Assembly (NCBI RefSeq): GCF_045038405.1
Contig: NZ_CP173660.1
Location: 1,178,001 to 1,242,000 of the forward strand
Source: Sellimonas caecigallum
GTDB lineage: Bacteria; Bacillota; Clostridia; Lachnospirales; Lachnospiraceae
Length of the DNA: 64,000 nt
Direction: 5' to 3'
The notes beneath the pieces were generated by a model, which was given only the letters and a program-made list of their open reading frames with translations, had not been told where the DNA came from and ran no database searches. The translations under genes were made by a program, and so were the position numbers. Shown one piece after another: positions 1 to 9,204 of this stretch (position 1 is the first letter of the stretch; the number at the start of each line of letters is the position of its first letter).

Positions 1-195
1 TTCCGGCGTAAATTTTTCGTCTTGAATTAAGATGTCCTTGTATTCAGAAAGAGAAATTTCTTTTTCTTCAACCGTTTCATTGAGAACATCCGAAGTTTGC
101 GCTGCATTTACGATAGTATAACCGGAAAAGCAAGTTCCATATAGTGCCATTATCAAAAATGCTGACAATATTTTAAATTTCTTTTTTCTTAACAT
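1..195 (-). CDS. Secreted protein of unknown function, N-terminal part only
   Basis: The gene starts at 195 and runs off the left edge, leaving 65 visible residues. The start is supported by an AGAGGGA ribosome binding site a few bases upstream. The N-terminus is a signal peptide: Lys/Arg-rich residues 2-8, a hydrophobic stretch (about 9-27) and an ANA-type cleavage site (VNA-A near 31). The mature start is acidic. I do not recognise the family. A promoter with paired GGACA repeats like those of the lanthipeptide operons lies upstream, so it probably belongs to the same regulon. A secreted leader peptidase or immunity protein would fit, but the sequence does not show it. Confidence 0.75.
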   Translation of the reverse strand, partial: MLRKKKFKILSAFLIMALYGTCFSGYTIVNAAQTSDVLNETVEEKEISLSEYKDILIQDEKFTPE

Positions 196-284
196 AGTAA
201 TCCCTCTTTAAATATTAAAATCATTCCTTGATATTATGTAGAACGCGCGACCCTACTTATCAATCCAAAATTGTTTTTGTTTAA

Positions 285-350
285 TTTATATCATATTTTT
301 ATTATATTTTCAATATTTTGTCCATTAATAATTATTTTTTGTCCATAAGT
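285..350 (-). promoter_or_regulatory. LytTR-type promoter of the left-edge secreted gene
   Basis: On the minus strand ATGGACA occurs twice exactly 21 bp apart (tgtcc on the plus strand at 340-344 and 319-323). A -10 element TATAAA preceded by TG (285-290) lies 28 bp after the nearer repeat. The same spacing occurs at 9976-10040 and 16007-16073. Direct repeats of about 21 bp pitch are typical of AgrA/PlnC-type LytTR regulators; binding by the regulator at 14648 is inferred. Confidence 0.6.
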
Positions 351-960
351 TTCTAATTTTACTATTTACAGACTTTTATTTGAGGTCAATTTCTCGTCTT
401 TCTAGCAAATAAAACAATATTCCTCCATACCCCGCCATAAAACCAGGATTCATTCTTTCCTGCGGAAGAAGCTTCACATTATCAAATACCGATCTTCTTT
501 CCCTTTTCTTTTTCAGCACTCTCTCCGCAATTTCCAGTATCCAAAGATTACCAGCACATCCATGGCACAAAGTCCAACTGTCTCTTTTCCAATAAGAACT
601 TGTCTTTTCGTATGCTTTTTCCGCGTCTGTTCTCAATCGGTTTTTCCACTTCTTATCAGTAACTCGCTCATAACACCACACCCTGGACAACAAGATTCCA
701 GCGGCTCCATGACACCATGCTACCGCATCTTCTTCCACTTCTCCTTTTGCTCGAACATCAATCCAGTTTCCAATCCGTTCTTGATATAAGGAATCCTCAT
801 ACTTCCAGATCTGTTCTGTGAGTATTCCATACTCCTTTTTCTTTGTAAGCTCCCACAAATAAAGGACTGGCATAAGAATGCCGGCGTTTCCATGTGCCAT
901 ACCTCCCATGGGATTCCTTTGACTTTCCACGTTCCACCCGATTCCCTTTTTTACCTGCAC
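311..960. repeat. Left copy of the lanM 3'-end direct repeat
   Basis: This segment matches 10002-10652 in the same orientation. About 260 bp (403-680) are nearly identical, with a single change seen by eye, while the part nearer 960 and the noncoding part below 400 are clearly more divergent. It carries the LanC-like 3' end of lanM plus the paired-repeat promoter behind it. The right side stops abruptly at an istB remnant. Confidence 0.85.
376..960 (-). pseudogene. lanM': LanM C-terminal fragment (cyclase domain), truncated by IS remnant
   Basis: The reading frame encodes the last ~190 residues of a class II lanthipeptide synthetase, almost identical to the C-terminus of the complete LanM at 10071-13115. 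The LanC-type zinc-binding motifs are intact (AWCHGAAG and LCHGCAG), as is GMAHGNAG. About 820 N-terminal residues, including the whole dehydratase domain, are missing: homology ends where an istB fragment begins at about 960. The last residues differ from the complete copy because of a small indel near the stop. It is very unlikely to work as a synthetase; an independent cyclase domain cannot be excluded, but no own start site is evident. Confidence 0.85.
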
Positions 961-1235
961 AGCTTGTCATCATTGACGAGATCGGCTATACACCGATCAG
1001 CCGCGGACAGGCCAACCGCTTTTTCACATTTATCAGTGACACCTATGAAACCAGTTCCATCATCTTTACCACCAATAAAGAGATCGTTGATTGGGCTGAG
1101 ATGATGGGGGATCCAGTACTTACCACTGCAATGCTGGACCGGATCCTGCATCATGCCAAGTGTTACTCTTTCCGCGGAGAATCCTACCGGCTGAAGCACC
1201 CTGACCTGTACCCACAGGGAGACGCAGGGATGTAA
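960..1235 (+). pseudogene. istB': IstB-like ATPase fragment of an IS21-family element
   Basis: The frame encodes about 90 residues of an IstB transposition helper: a Walker B segment (LVIIDEIGYTPI), then FTTNKE and an arginine-finger-like MLDRILHH. The N-terminal half with Walker A is missing because the frame enters directly from the lanM fragment. The stop lies within the first terminal repeat of the element. No istA is nearby. This is the dead 3' end of an IS21-family insertion that, with a deletion, truncated the left lanM copy. Confidence 0.85.
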
Positions 1236-1368
1236 AAATCTTCTTACCGGATAAAGTAAGAAAGTGCTTACCTTACGATGTAAAAATCTGCTTACCAGGG
1301 TATGTAAAAAACTCCTTACCATACGGTGTAAAAAACATCTTACCTAACAATGTAAAAAAGTGCTTGAC
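1231..1368. repeat. Six 18-bp repeats at exact 24-bp pitch (IS21 end repeats)
   Basis: Six related units of the form TGTAAAAAnnnnCTTACC start at 1231, 1255, 1279, 1303, 1327 and 1351. The spacing is exactly 24 bp each time; the second and sixth are the most degenerate. Multiple terminal repeats are a known property of IS21-family ends, where they bind transposase. They follow the istB fragment directly, so this is the right end of that element. Confidence 0.8.
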
Positions 1369-1547
1369 ATTTGCAACTTTGAGGTTATTTTTTACCAGAC
1401 CATCACGAAGCCCCCACCTAAACTTTGGAAAACCCTCTTAAACTTTGATGATCCCTGATTTTTCCATAAACAGAGCGAAGGTGCCGCTCAATCATCTAAT
1501 TTGACGATTTTGCGACACCCTCTTAAAACTTTTTATGACGATTTTGA
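1369..1547. other. Gene-free stretch with scraps of IS ends
   Basis: No gene is seen. The stretch joins the IS21 end repeats to the CPBP gene. At 1501-1525 it holds a TTGAC...TTTTGCGACACC-TCTTA sequence that closely matches 60272-60299, beside an IS4-like transposase fragment, so a second IS end is probably buried here. Confidence 0.5.
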
Positions 1548-2510
1548 CTAACACGTTCCCACTCCCTTTGTTTTTACCCGTACCTTACACTTTTTTCTGT
1601 ATTCCTTTTTCAATGCGAAAAGGGAAAAGCACACTACCGCTAAAAGTGTATAAATAATCGTTCCTGTCTTTCCCATATTGACCGCTGCTTCTATAGGGAG
1701 TACACCCGCCGACATCGCATTATAGATCGCATGTCCACAAATCGGAGCCCAGATATTGTCTGTCTTCATATAGAAATAGCCAAGCACAAATGTAAGTGCT
1801 ACCGTGATCAAATACCGCAGTCCGACTTGCCAGATGGCAAGGTCATAGATAGTAAACCATAGCGGGAAATGGTAGGTTTCCCATATGATGCCGAGCACAA
1901 CGATCCCCCACCGCTTTCCAAACTTCTCCTGCAGCGGTTTCTGCAAGAAGCCTCTCCACGCATATTCTTCTCCCCAATACTGAGCTGCTCCCACAAACAT
2001 CAATCCTGCCGCCTGGACTAGCGCACGCACATTGGAAAAGATTGCTATGTATTCATCTGAGTAGGCGAAAACTGCAAAAATATTTCTGCCCAATAAGATC
2101 AGGGTAAACAAAATGATCTCTTTACGTATTTCCCGAAATCCATCAAAGGTATTGCTTTTCTTCTTTCCATAATTGTACAGCCACAACAATCTAAAACTTC
2201 CTATCGTCATTGCTGCACTGGCTATTACATTCGCAATTCCGGAACTGAGAATCCCCAAGATATCCAAAACAAGGACCAGGCAATTACAGCCAAACAAAAC
2301 ATAAAATAATCTTTGGATTTCTTCGTATTCTTCATCACAGCTTTTCGTCAGCGCTGCTCCTACGGCTGGCACTACACATATGGCGACTCCCACAATCTGG
2401 TCGTAAAAATGCAGAACGCCAAATTTTTCTAAAAATAGCAATACGGCAAAAACAGCCTGCGTGAATGCTGTAAAAATAGCAAAAATATTGTAACTTTTTC
2501 TCATTCCCAT
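1548..2510 (-). CDS. CPBP-family intramembrane metalloprotease
   Basis: This 320-residue polytopic membrane protein carries the CPBP (CAAX protease and bacteriocin-processing, Abi) motifs: EEYAWR at 181-186, H214 in ETYHF, and HAIYN at 260-264, giving the expected catalytic Glu-Glu-Arg, His and His-Asn set. It is the last gene of the class I lanthipeptide operon, 50 nt after the ABC exporter. Known family roles include maturation of bacteriocins and self-immunity. The locus has no other visible leader protease, so leader processing or producer immunity are both reasonable inferences; the sequence does not decide between them. Confidence 0.85.
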   Translation of the reverse strand: MGMRKSYNIFAIFTAFTQAVFAVLLFLEKFGVLHFYDQIVGVAICVVPAVGAALTKSCDEEYEEIQRLFYVLFGCNCLVLVLDILGILSSGIANVIASAAMTIGSFRLLWLYNYGKKKSNTFDGFREIRKEIILFTLILLGRNIFAVFAYSDEYIAIFSNVRALVQAAGLMFVGAAQYWGEEYAWRGFLQKPLQEKFGKRWGIVVLGIIWETYHFPLWFTIYDLAIWQVGLRYLITVALTFVLGYFYMKTDNIWAPICGHAIYNAMSAGVLPIEAAVNMGKTGTIIYTLLAVVCFSLFALKKEYRKKCKVRVKTKGVGTC

Positions 2511-2560
2511 ATCCCTCCTGCCACTTTCTTAATTATGCTTCTTTTTAAGATAGATTAAGT

Positions 2561-4330
2561 TTATTTTTCCAAACCAGTTTGTACTTCGTATAATTTTCGA
2601 TATAATTGTCCCTCCTTCATCAATATGTCATGTGTGCCGCATTCCACTATTTCCCCATCTTTTATGACAACAATCTTGTCCATATCTTTACAGAAATTAT
2701 TAAATTTGTGAGCTATTATAATACCTATTTTGTTTTCTAAGAGTTTTAAGTACATTTGTGCTATTTTACGTTCGGACAGTGGATCCAATGCAGCGTTTGG
2801 CTCATCTAAAAAATACAAATCTGCCTCTTTTGCAAATGCCCTTGACAATGCAATTTTTTGCCACTGTCCCAACGAAATTTGCTTTCCTTCGTCAAACCAA
2901 TACCCTATTTGTGTGTCTATATTTTTGTTAGACAGATTTATCAAGTCACTAAGTCCAAATTTTTTCAGTATATCTTTTATTTTTTTGTCATCATTTTGTA
3001 TCCTTAAATTTCCATAAGCAACATTCTCTCTGAAGGTTGCTTCATATTTAATATAATCCTGAAAAATGGTAGCTATACAAACTCTATAATCGTTAATATC
3101 AAGTTCTCTTAAATCAATTCCATTTATTTTTATAGTTCCCTGATAGTCATCATAAAAGCCCATTAATAATTTTATTAAAGTTGTTTTACCAGATCCATTT
3201 TCTCCAACTATTGCCACTGTTTCCGGAAAATTTATTTGTAAATTAATGTTTTTTAATACATATTCTTGATCTTCATGATATCTATAATATAAATTTTTTA
3301 TAGATATCTCTTTTATATCAGATATCTTTTTCCCGACTTTTTGTTCCGTTTCCGGCAGGTCAAAAAATTCGCGTAATTGATCTAAAAAAAGACTCTCTTG
3401 ATTCATAGTGGAAAAAACTTCTAACACTGTTGTCATCTGAGTTTTTATCTGCAAAATGGCCTTCATATATGTCATAATATTTCCTATAAGAATTTTCCCT
3501 ATATATCCGTTATAAATTATATAAATAAATAAAAGGCTATCAATACCTGTTTCCAAAATACTAATGACAGAAAACCATTTTATTCTTTTCTTTTCAACAG
3601 CTATGTCTTGCTCGTTAAATGTTTGTGTATATTTTCTATATTTTTTTATAAAATGCTGTGACAAATTATAAATTTTCAGTTCTTTATAAAAATCCCCGTA
3701 TGTCAAAAGATATTTTACATAATTCGCCTTTCTAACATCATTCATTCTGGATTTGATAATATTAAAACTAATAATGTTGATATTTTTACTTATAATAAAC
3801 TTTATGATTGGCAAGAAAATTATGCATAAAACCAACCCCGGATTAAAAGAAAATAAAATGATCAAAAAACTTATCATTCCTATGATTTGAGATATTATAG
3901 TAAATAAATGCTCTAAATATAACATAATTTTACTATTACCCTGAGACTGTGCCATAGAAATTTGATCATAAGTCTCACTATTTTCATAATTTTTCAAACT
4001 TAATCTCGATGCTTTTTGCAAAATTTTTTCATTCAATATAAGAGAAAAAGATAAATTAAACCTTACCTTGTAATACTTTATACCATATGAACACAGTACT
4101 GACAATAAATCAATAGAAAAATACCAGGCCGCATAACAAACGACTGTTCTCCATGCGCGTTGATTTTGAATTGAGTTTAAAACTAATTGTAAAAGCAAAG
4201 TTGTAACCGCCGGCAATACACCAGTTATAAAAATAGATATAACTGTAACTATCCAATATAGTTTGCTTACATTCCATACTTCTCTCATAATCCAAATGAG
4301 ATTTTTAAAGATGGGAGTTTTTTTTATCAT
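2561..4330 (-). CDS. lanT: ABC exporter (fused membrane and ATPase domains), LanT-like
   Basis: A 589-residue half-transporter: six hydrophobic helices in the first ~300 residues, then an ATPase domain with Walker A GENGSGKTT (about 376-384), signature ISLGQWQ, Walker B LYFLDEP and a switch His in IIAHKF. I place the start at 4330, where GGAGG lies 5 nt before ATG; an upstream in-frame ATG at 4420 lacks such a site. There is no N-terminal C39 peptidase domain, so it resembles NisT/SpaT exporters of class I lantibiotics and would export the peptide with its leader attached. It follows lanA1 after about 215 nt that contain a hairpin. Base composition is very AT-rich, like lanB and lanC. Confidence 0.9.
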   Translation of the reverse strand: MIKKTPIFKNLIWIMREVWNVSKLYWIVTVISIFITGVLPAVTTLLLQLVLNSIQNQRAWRTVVCYAAWYFSIDLLSVLCSYGIKYYKVRFNLSFSLILNEKILQKASRLSLKNYENSETYDQISMAQSQGNSKIMLYLEHLFTIISQIIGMISFLIILFSFNPGLVLCIIFLPIIKFIISKNINIISFNIIKSRMNDVRKANYVKYLLTYGDFYKELKIYNLSQHFIKKYRKYTQTFNEQDIAVEKKRIKWFSVISILETGIDSLLFIYIIYNGYIGKILIGNIMTYMKAILQIKTQMTTVLEVFSTMNQESLFLDQLREFFDLPETEQKVGKKISDIKEISIKNLYYRYHEDQEYVLKNINLQINFPETVAIVGENGSGKTTLIKLLMGFYDDYQGTIKINGIDLRELDINDYRVCIATIFQDYIKYEATFRENVAYGNLRIQNDDKKIKDILKKFGLSDLINLSNKNIDTQIGYWFDEGKQISLGQWQKIALSRAFAKEADLYFLDEPNAALDPLSERKIAQMYLKLLENKIGIIIAHKFNNFCKDMDKIVVIKDGEIVECGTHDILMKEGQLYRKLYEVQTGLEK

Positions 4331-4388
4331 TTTTCCTCCTATAAGCCCAAGTGTTCCCTTGTCCCATTTTCCTAATGTAATACTTGGA

Positions 4389-4417
4389 GAAGTGTACAGC
4401 AAATTGCTGCACACTTC
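4389..4417 (-). promoter_or_regulatory. Hairpin between lanA1 and the exporter gene
   Basis: GAAGTGTGCAGC pairs with GCTGTACACTTC (one G-T pair) around a 5-nt loop in the transcript. No U-run follows in the gene direction, so this is not a standard terminator. It may stabilise the lanA1 message or tune expression of the downstream exporter. Confidence 0.4.
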
Positions 4418-4545
4418 CACAGAAAAAAATTAGCGTGTATCTATATACAAAATTCCAGATTCAACTATAGGTTACTTCTTCAATAATCAATATGTCATAT
4501 TAAATAAGCATAAAGATTATCGTTTTGTATTACTCTATTACCCTT

Positions 4546-4791
4546 CTAAACACAATTCGGTACATTTCCTCCCTCTTTTGTACAGCAGTTCACTGTCATA
4601 GCAGTTGTCGGAATTGCTGCATTACTTGGCTCTCCGCACTTTTCAACAGAATATAATGACAATAGCTGACAAGGTATTGTTGTTATAGAAGTAGTTATAC
4701 TTACAACATCACCAGTATCCACTCTACCTTCTCCCTCTGTATTTTGTGCAAATTTTCTTAAATCCAGATCAAAATCATTTAAATTACCCAT
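4546..4791 (-). CDS. lanA1: Class I lanthipeptide precursor with FDLD leader box
   Basis: An 81-residue peptide preceded by a strong AGGAGG site. The leader has FDLDLRKF at 7-14, matching the F(N/D)LD box that LanB and LanC bind in nisin-type leaders. An acidic spacer ends in GEGR at 20-23, a possible trypsin-like cleavage point. The rest is rich in Thr, Ser, Val and Ile and has five Cys at 41, 52, 69, 70 and 80; ITTSITTIPC (32-41) loosely recalls the start of nisin. The core is long and ends NCV. It sits directly after lanC and before the exporter. The precursor role is well supported; ring pattern, cleavage site and activity are unknown. Confidence 0.85.
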   Translation of the reverse strand: MGNLNDFDLDLRKFAQNTEGEGRVDTGDVVSITTSITTIPCQLLSLYSVEKCGEPSNAAIPTTAMTVNCCTKEGGNVPNCV

Positions 4792-4841
4792 AATAGGCCT
4801 CCTCTCTTATGATCTTTATAGTTGAATCCTTCTTTCTGCAT

Positions 4842-6161
4842 TTACCAAGTCACAATTTCCGTATTGTTCATATTTTTACTGATCATCATCATATATTTAT
4901 ATTCCATTTTTTTATTCAATGTATCGATAAGTGTCAATATAACGCCCGCGCTTCCCTGTAAAATGGAAAAATCTTTGCTGTAATATTCAGATATCTTTTT
5001 AAAGTTTTCATGCTCTTTTAACATTTCAGCAATGTTTCTTTCTAACGTATCCAACATTTTCATTTGACCTGTATCGTTATAGACTCCTACCTGCATTGCT
5101 ACTATACTGGCATATCCATGGCATAGAATTGGTGTTTCTAAACTATAATTATCCGGCTCTTGATTTAAAATGTTATAAAACATCTCTATATAGTATTTTT
5201 CTTCTTTCGTTCTTCCTAAATAATACATGCTCCTCATCAGGGCTTGTACGATCCCAGCATTTCCGTAACACCACCCCGCATTAAAAGACCATTTTATATT
5301 TTTACCTCTAACATATCCTTCAAAAGATAACTGGGTAGGAAATTTTAATATATTTTCCTCTACTAAGGCATATCTTTGATAAAGATTTAAAATCTTTTCG
5401 ATTGCATCATCTAAGCCATCTACATAATAGCCATAATATTTACATTCAGATAAAACCAATAATACGCTGACCATTCCATGTGCAAGACCAAAATTTATGT
5501 TTCCATTTTTCATCTCCCTCCTTTCTTTCTCCGCATATTGTTCCTCTCTATGAATATGAAATTTTATAATTTCCATGCCTTTATAAGTTTCGTATTCAGT
5601 CAAGCCAACCAGATAATTCATTATATCCTTTATGAGCCATTCTCTCTTTTGATTTTCACACAACAACAAATAATGAAGATTACCCGACATACCTGATACT
5701 AAATCGTAGTTTGAAAAAAATAGTGGCGCTTTTTTTATGATGTTTAAACGATAACGGCACACTTCACAAAACAAATCATCCAGAAGATTAAAAAGTTTTT
5801 CAAACCCCCTCACATTTTTTCTTTTAATGCATAGGATCCTAGTGCTGTAACACAGTAAACCTAATCCTTTCATAGCTCCTTTTAATTGTATTTGGGGTAT
5901 TTTCTCCAGATATAGCTGTTCTCTTATTTTTTCTAATATATAGAGTATTGTTTTTTCTAAAAGATCATTTCTTTCATATACTATTTGGCAGTCCAATAAT
6001 TGAACACAAAAAAACAGCACATCATCATATTCTTCTGGACTAAAATCTCTACTAAGATATTTTTCTTCAAGGATCTTTAAAAAGTCTGCTATTTCCTTTT
6101 TCATTAACCATATATACTCCTCATTGATGATGTTCCTATTATTTACTACTTTCCCTTTCAT
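4842..6161 (-). CDS. lanC: Lanthionine cyclase LanC
   Basis: This 439-residue protein has the LanC zinc site: C298 in WCYG, C347 and H348 in LCHG, plus FGLAHG at 225-230. LanC catalyses addition of Cys thiols to the Dha/Dhb residues made by LanB, forming the thioether rings. The start overlaps the end of lanB by 23 nt, indicating translational coupling, and lanA1 follows 50 nt downstream. The first ~200 residues are divergent and AT-rich in coding. It is likely part of a membrane-associated LanBCT complex with its neighbours. Confidence 0.92.
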   Translation of the reverse strand: MKGKVVNNRNIINEEYIWLMKKEIADFLKILEEKYLSRDFSPEEYDDVLFFCVQLLDCQIVYERNDLLEKTILYILEKIREQLYLEKIPQIQLKGAMKGLGLLCYSTRILCIKRKNVRGFEKLFNLLDDLFCEVCRYRLNIIKKAPLFFSNYDLVSGMSGNLHYLLLCENQKREWLIKDIMNYLVGLTEYETYKGMEIIKFHIHREEQYAEKERREMKNGNINFGLAHGMVSVLLVLSECKYYGYYVDGLDDAIEKILNLYQRYALVEENILKFPTQLSFEGYVRGKNIKWSFNAGWCYGNAGIVQALMRSMYYLGRTKEEKYYIEMFYNILNQEPDNYSLETPILCHGYASIVAMQVGVYNDTGQMKMLDTLERNIAEMLKEHENFKKISEYYSKDFSILQGSAGVILTLIDTLNKKMEYKYMMMISKNMNNTEIVTW

Positions 6162-9156
6162 TTCGTTTCCTGTTCAAATAATCATATAATATATTTCGAA
6201 CTATCTCTTTGTATTTATTTTCATACATACGTTCTCCTGTCAGTCTATTACAGTACATATGTATAATAGATAAGATAATTCCTTCTCTCGAATTAGATAG
6301 TTCTTTTCCCGTCATGTTGTATTTTAAACGTTCCAAAGCTTCATTTTCCGCACAGATAGCCTTTTTGAGAATGGGATCATTATATTCCTCTTCAAGAATC
6401 TCTGTATATTGTTTACGTCTTGCTCTGTATTCGTCTCTATATGTCCCTTCAAATTTGTATAAATCAATAATTTGAAACATATCCTCCATGGAACGGCATA
6501 CGTATTTTAAAATACGAAAAATTCCATTTATGTAGAGAAATTTGAGTACCTCTTCGTCTTCTGTATCATATTGCTCCAAAATTTTCTCTACTACAACAGA
6601 ATCTGCAAAGAAAACCTCTTCACAATATTTGATTAATTCCGGTCCCCCATATCTATTTATCTCCCTATCATAAATATTAAATGTAAATTCTCTTATCAGC
6701 TTACGTTCCAGCAACTCCTGCATCCAATTGATAATAATATATAGTTGCTTCTCCGCAGATGTTTCATCTGGAAATTTTACTCTTATTCTCAAATGCTTAC
6801 CTTGATGGTCTCGATATCGAATAAAAAAATGTCTATAGTTTGTTAATTTTTCAAATAGCTTTCTCAGCTCTTTGGAAAGAATCTCATTTTCTCTGTTTTC
6901 TGCCCCATACAATTTGAAGTATATCCATCCACTTTCACATAATACTTTACGGCGTTGATACGTACAGAGTTCCTTCATTTGTAATTCTTTTGCCCAACTA
7001 GATGTCATTTTTCTTTTATCATATAAACTAACAACAATTTCAGAAAGATACCTTTTATCATTTTCGTCTTTTACAATCGATGATTCAAGTAAATCTCCGT
7101 CAATCTCATAAAAGGACAATTGCTTTTCCTTATTCAGTTCTGAATATAACCATTTTAAACATGTATCCGATTTTAAATCAATTGGTATTCTATGATCATA
7201 TTTTCCCCAGAAAACGTATCTGTCAATATTATATTTTTTACAAACCGTTTGAAACTGCAAACAAAACTCTTCAAAGGATTTATATGAAAAATCCAGATTA
7301 TTAACCTTCCAACTTTTAGGCGCTACGATAATATTTCCAAATTTGATTCTCGGCATATACTTGTAGTAATCATTATTCTTCAATAACAACAATCTGCCAG
7401 TAATAGATGATTCATAAGATTGAGAAATCGTTCTCAACATTTTAATAATAGGATTACTGTAATTTATATTGATCATATTATCTGTAACTACCTTAACTAT
7501 ATTATTAGATTTTTTTAATTTGATATATAAATCCATATTACTCGTCATACATATCAATAAATCCTCTAAAGTTACTTCTTCTTCCAAGTCAGATAGCATT
7601 CCAAATGTAATATAATTCTTATAATTCTTATGTGAATTTAAGATGTTGTTCCCACGCCCAAATGGATATAGTTCTCTTGCTTCAACCAACACCAAACTTT
7701 TATCATACAAATCTTTCTCTATATCATAAATTTTATTATAATTTGCAAAATCCTCCTTCTCAAAACATTCCGCGAATCTTTGAAACATCGCCCCTGCTTT
7801 TTCACTTCCCACATTATCTCCCAGACACAAGCAAATTTGACCATTTAAATATTTAACAGAAAACACCAAGTCAAATGTTTTTACAGGTTCTTTATTACTT
7901 TCAAGAAGTTTATCTATTTGTTTATAATCTAATTGTATTTCATCCTTTCCATTTAATATCGCAGAAAAAATTTCGTTCTTTATGTAATTAGTTATAACTT
8001 TCTCATTTTTTGATTGGGCCACCTGACGCGATTCAAAAAATTCTAATCCTGAAAATTCATTGTTATCTATAATATTTACTAACGGCACTTCGACATTGCT
8101 TCCATATTGTTCAAGAAAGTTTTCCTTAAATCTTTCCAGAGAATTAAATTCAACAGGAATTCTACTTAATATATCTGCAAACTCCAGGATATTTTTCTTT
8201 ACCTCAAAAGACACGTTGTCTGCTGATAATATTTGTCCATAATTCAAAGTTAAATAATTTTTATTCTTACTCAAACTGCCCATTTGTGTGCAAAGTTCTT
8301 TTAGATCTTCTAACTTTTCGTCTTTCTTATACTTTGCAATCAGACTTGAAATACTATTAAGCTTCTCGAAATACTGTCCCTTATATTCAATCAGTCTTAA
8401 CTGGTTAATTAAATATTCTATAGAATTTTTACAAAATGCCGGAATACGCAAATTTGTTAATAAATATTCATTTTCAATTAATTTCTTAATCGTATTATCA
8501 ATCATTACGACATCCGCACTTGGATAACAATCGGAAATACTGTGGTACAATGTATCGTAAGTTACAAATGATGGTGAAATCTGCTTAATGATATCAATTA
8601 GGTTAGTATACCTAATGCTGATTTCTTTCAATCTTAATTCTTTACCATCACTCTTCCCATGATTGGTAAAACACGGATTTTTCATTCTGTCTCCACTTTT
8701 GTAACATTTATTATTGAATTGAAACATTATTCTTTTTTGGATTTCATGATCATTTTCCAATAAATAAATGACTGAATTCATCCAATTATTATCTACTGTT
8801 AGATCTATTATTTTCTTTTCCGTATTTTTATAAACTAAGGTTTCTTTTTCAAATCTTCCAAGAGATACAGTTGCGAAATATCCATATGGAGTACATCTTG
8901 TTGTACTTCGCACAAAAAATTTCAGAAGAGAGTCCAGAAGATTTCGGTACTTTTTCTCTTTTGTAGGCTTATTCATATAACTTTCATAAAGTGATGGACT
9001 TGATATCAATAACGCCTTTTGAAAGAACAAATCTAAATGTGTATTAGATTTTATAAATTCATAGATATCTTTTTCTTGATTTTGAAAATCATATAAGTAC
9101 TCCACCGATAGCCCTGGAGTTCGTATCATAAACACATTATTACAGTCATAAGACAT
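6139..9156 (-). CDS. lanB: Class I lanthipeptide dehydratase LanB
   Basis: A 1005-residue full-length LanB: the N-terminal ~700 residues form the tRNA-dependent glutamylation domain, and the C-terminal ~270 form the elimination (SpaB_C) domain, recognisable by WIYFKLYG and FFIRYRDHQGKHLRIRV. It dehydrates Ser and Thr of the precursor, using glutamyl-tRNA as donor in this family. The start is preceded by AGAAAGGGAAAAG. It is 48 nt downstream of the flavoprotein gene and overlaps lanC. The coding sequence is markedly AT-rich compared with lanM and the purine genes, which points to separate acquisition. Being full length, it is not one of the split thiopeptide-type enzymes. Confidence 0.92.
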   Translation of the reverse strand: MSYDCNNVFMIRTPGLSVEYLYDFQNQEKDIYEFIKSNTHLDLFFQKALLISSPSLYESYMNKPTKEKKYRNLLDSLLKFFVRSTTRCTPYGYFATVSLGRFEKETLVYKNTEKKIIDLTVDNNWMNSVIYLLENDHEIQKRIMFQFNNKCYKSGDRMKNPCFTNHGKSDGKELRLKEISIRYTNLIDIIKQISPSFVTYDTLYHSISDCYPSADVVMIDNTIKKLIENEYLLTNLRIPAFCKNSIEYLINQLRLIEYKGQYFEKLNSISSLIAKYKKDEKLEDLKELCTQMGSLSKNKNYLTLNYGQILSADNVSFEVKKNILEFADILSRIPVEFNSLERFKENFLEQYGSNVEVPLVNIIDNNEFSGLEFFESRQVAQSKNEKVITNYIKNEIFSAILNGKDEIQLDYKQIDKLLESNKEPVKTFDLVFSVKYLNGQICLCLGDNVGSEKAGAMFQRFAECFEKEDFANYNKIYDIEKDLYDKSLVLVEARELYPFGRGNNILNSHKNYKNYITFGMLSDLEEEVTLEDLLICMTSNMDLYIKLKKSNNIVKVVTDNMININYSNPIIKMLRTISQSYESSITGRLLLLKNNDYYKYMPRIKFGNIIVAPKSWKVNNLDFSYKSFEEFCLQFQTVCKKYNIDRYVFWGKYDHRIPIDLKSDTCLKWLYSELNKEKQLSFYEIDGDLLESSIVKDENDKRYLSEIVVSLYDKRKMTSSWAKELQMKELCTYQRRKVLCESGWIYFKLYGAENRENEILSKELRKLFEKLTNYRHFFIRYRDHQGKHLRIRVKFPDETSAEKQLYIIINWMQELLERKLIREFTFNIYDREINRYGGPELIKYCEEVFFADSVVVEKILEQYDTEDEEVLKFLYINGIFRILKYVCRSMEDMFQIIDLYKFEGTYRDEYRARRKQYTEILEEEYNDPILKKAICAENEALERLKYNMTGKELSNSREGIILSIIHMYCNRLTGERMYENKYKEIVRNILYDYLNRKRNERESSK

Positions 9157-9204
9157 ATCTTTTCCCTTTCTACTTATCTTTAAAGATAAAATACATTGTC
9201 TGTT

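Noticed and set aside
951..1322. A 123-codon open frame on the minus strand across the istB remnant
   Set aside because: It is opposite the recognisable IstB sequence and is low in plausible composition (several VSRFL/VSTFL-like repeats come from the IS21 end repeats).
1231..1368. Regular repeats resembling a CRISPR array
   Set aside because: The units are 18 nt with only 6-nt gaps, vary in sequence, and adjoin an istB fragment; no cas genes are present. They fit IS21 terminal repeats.
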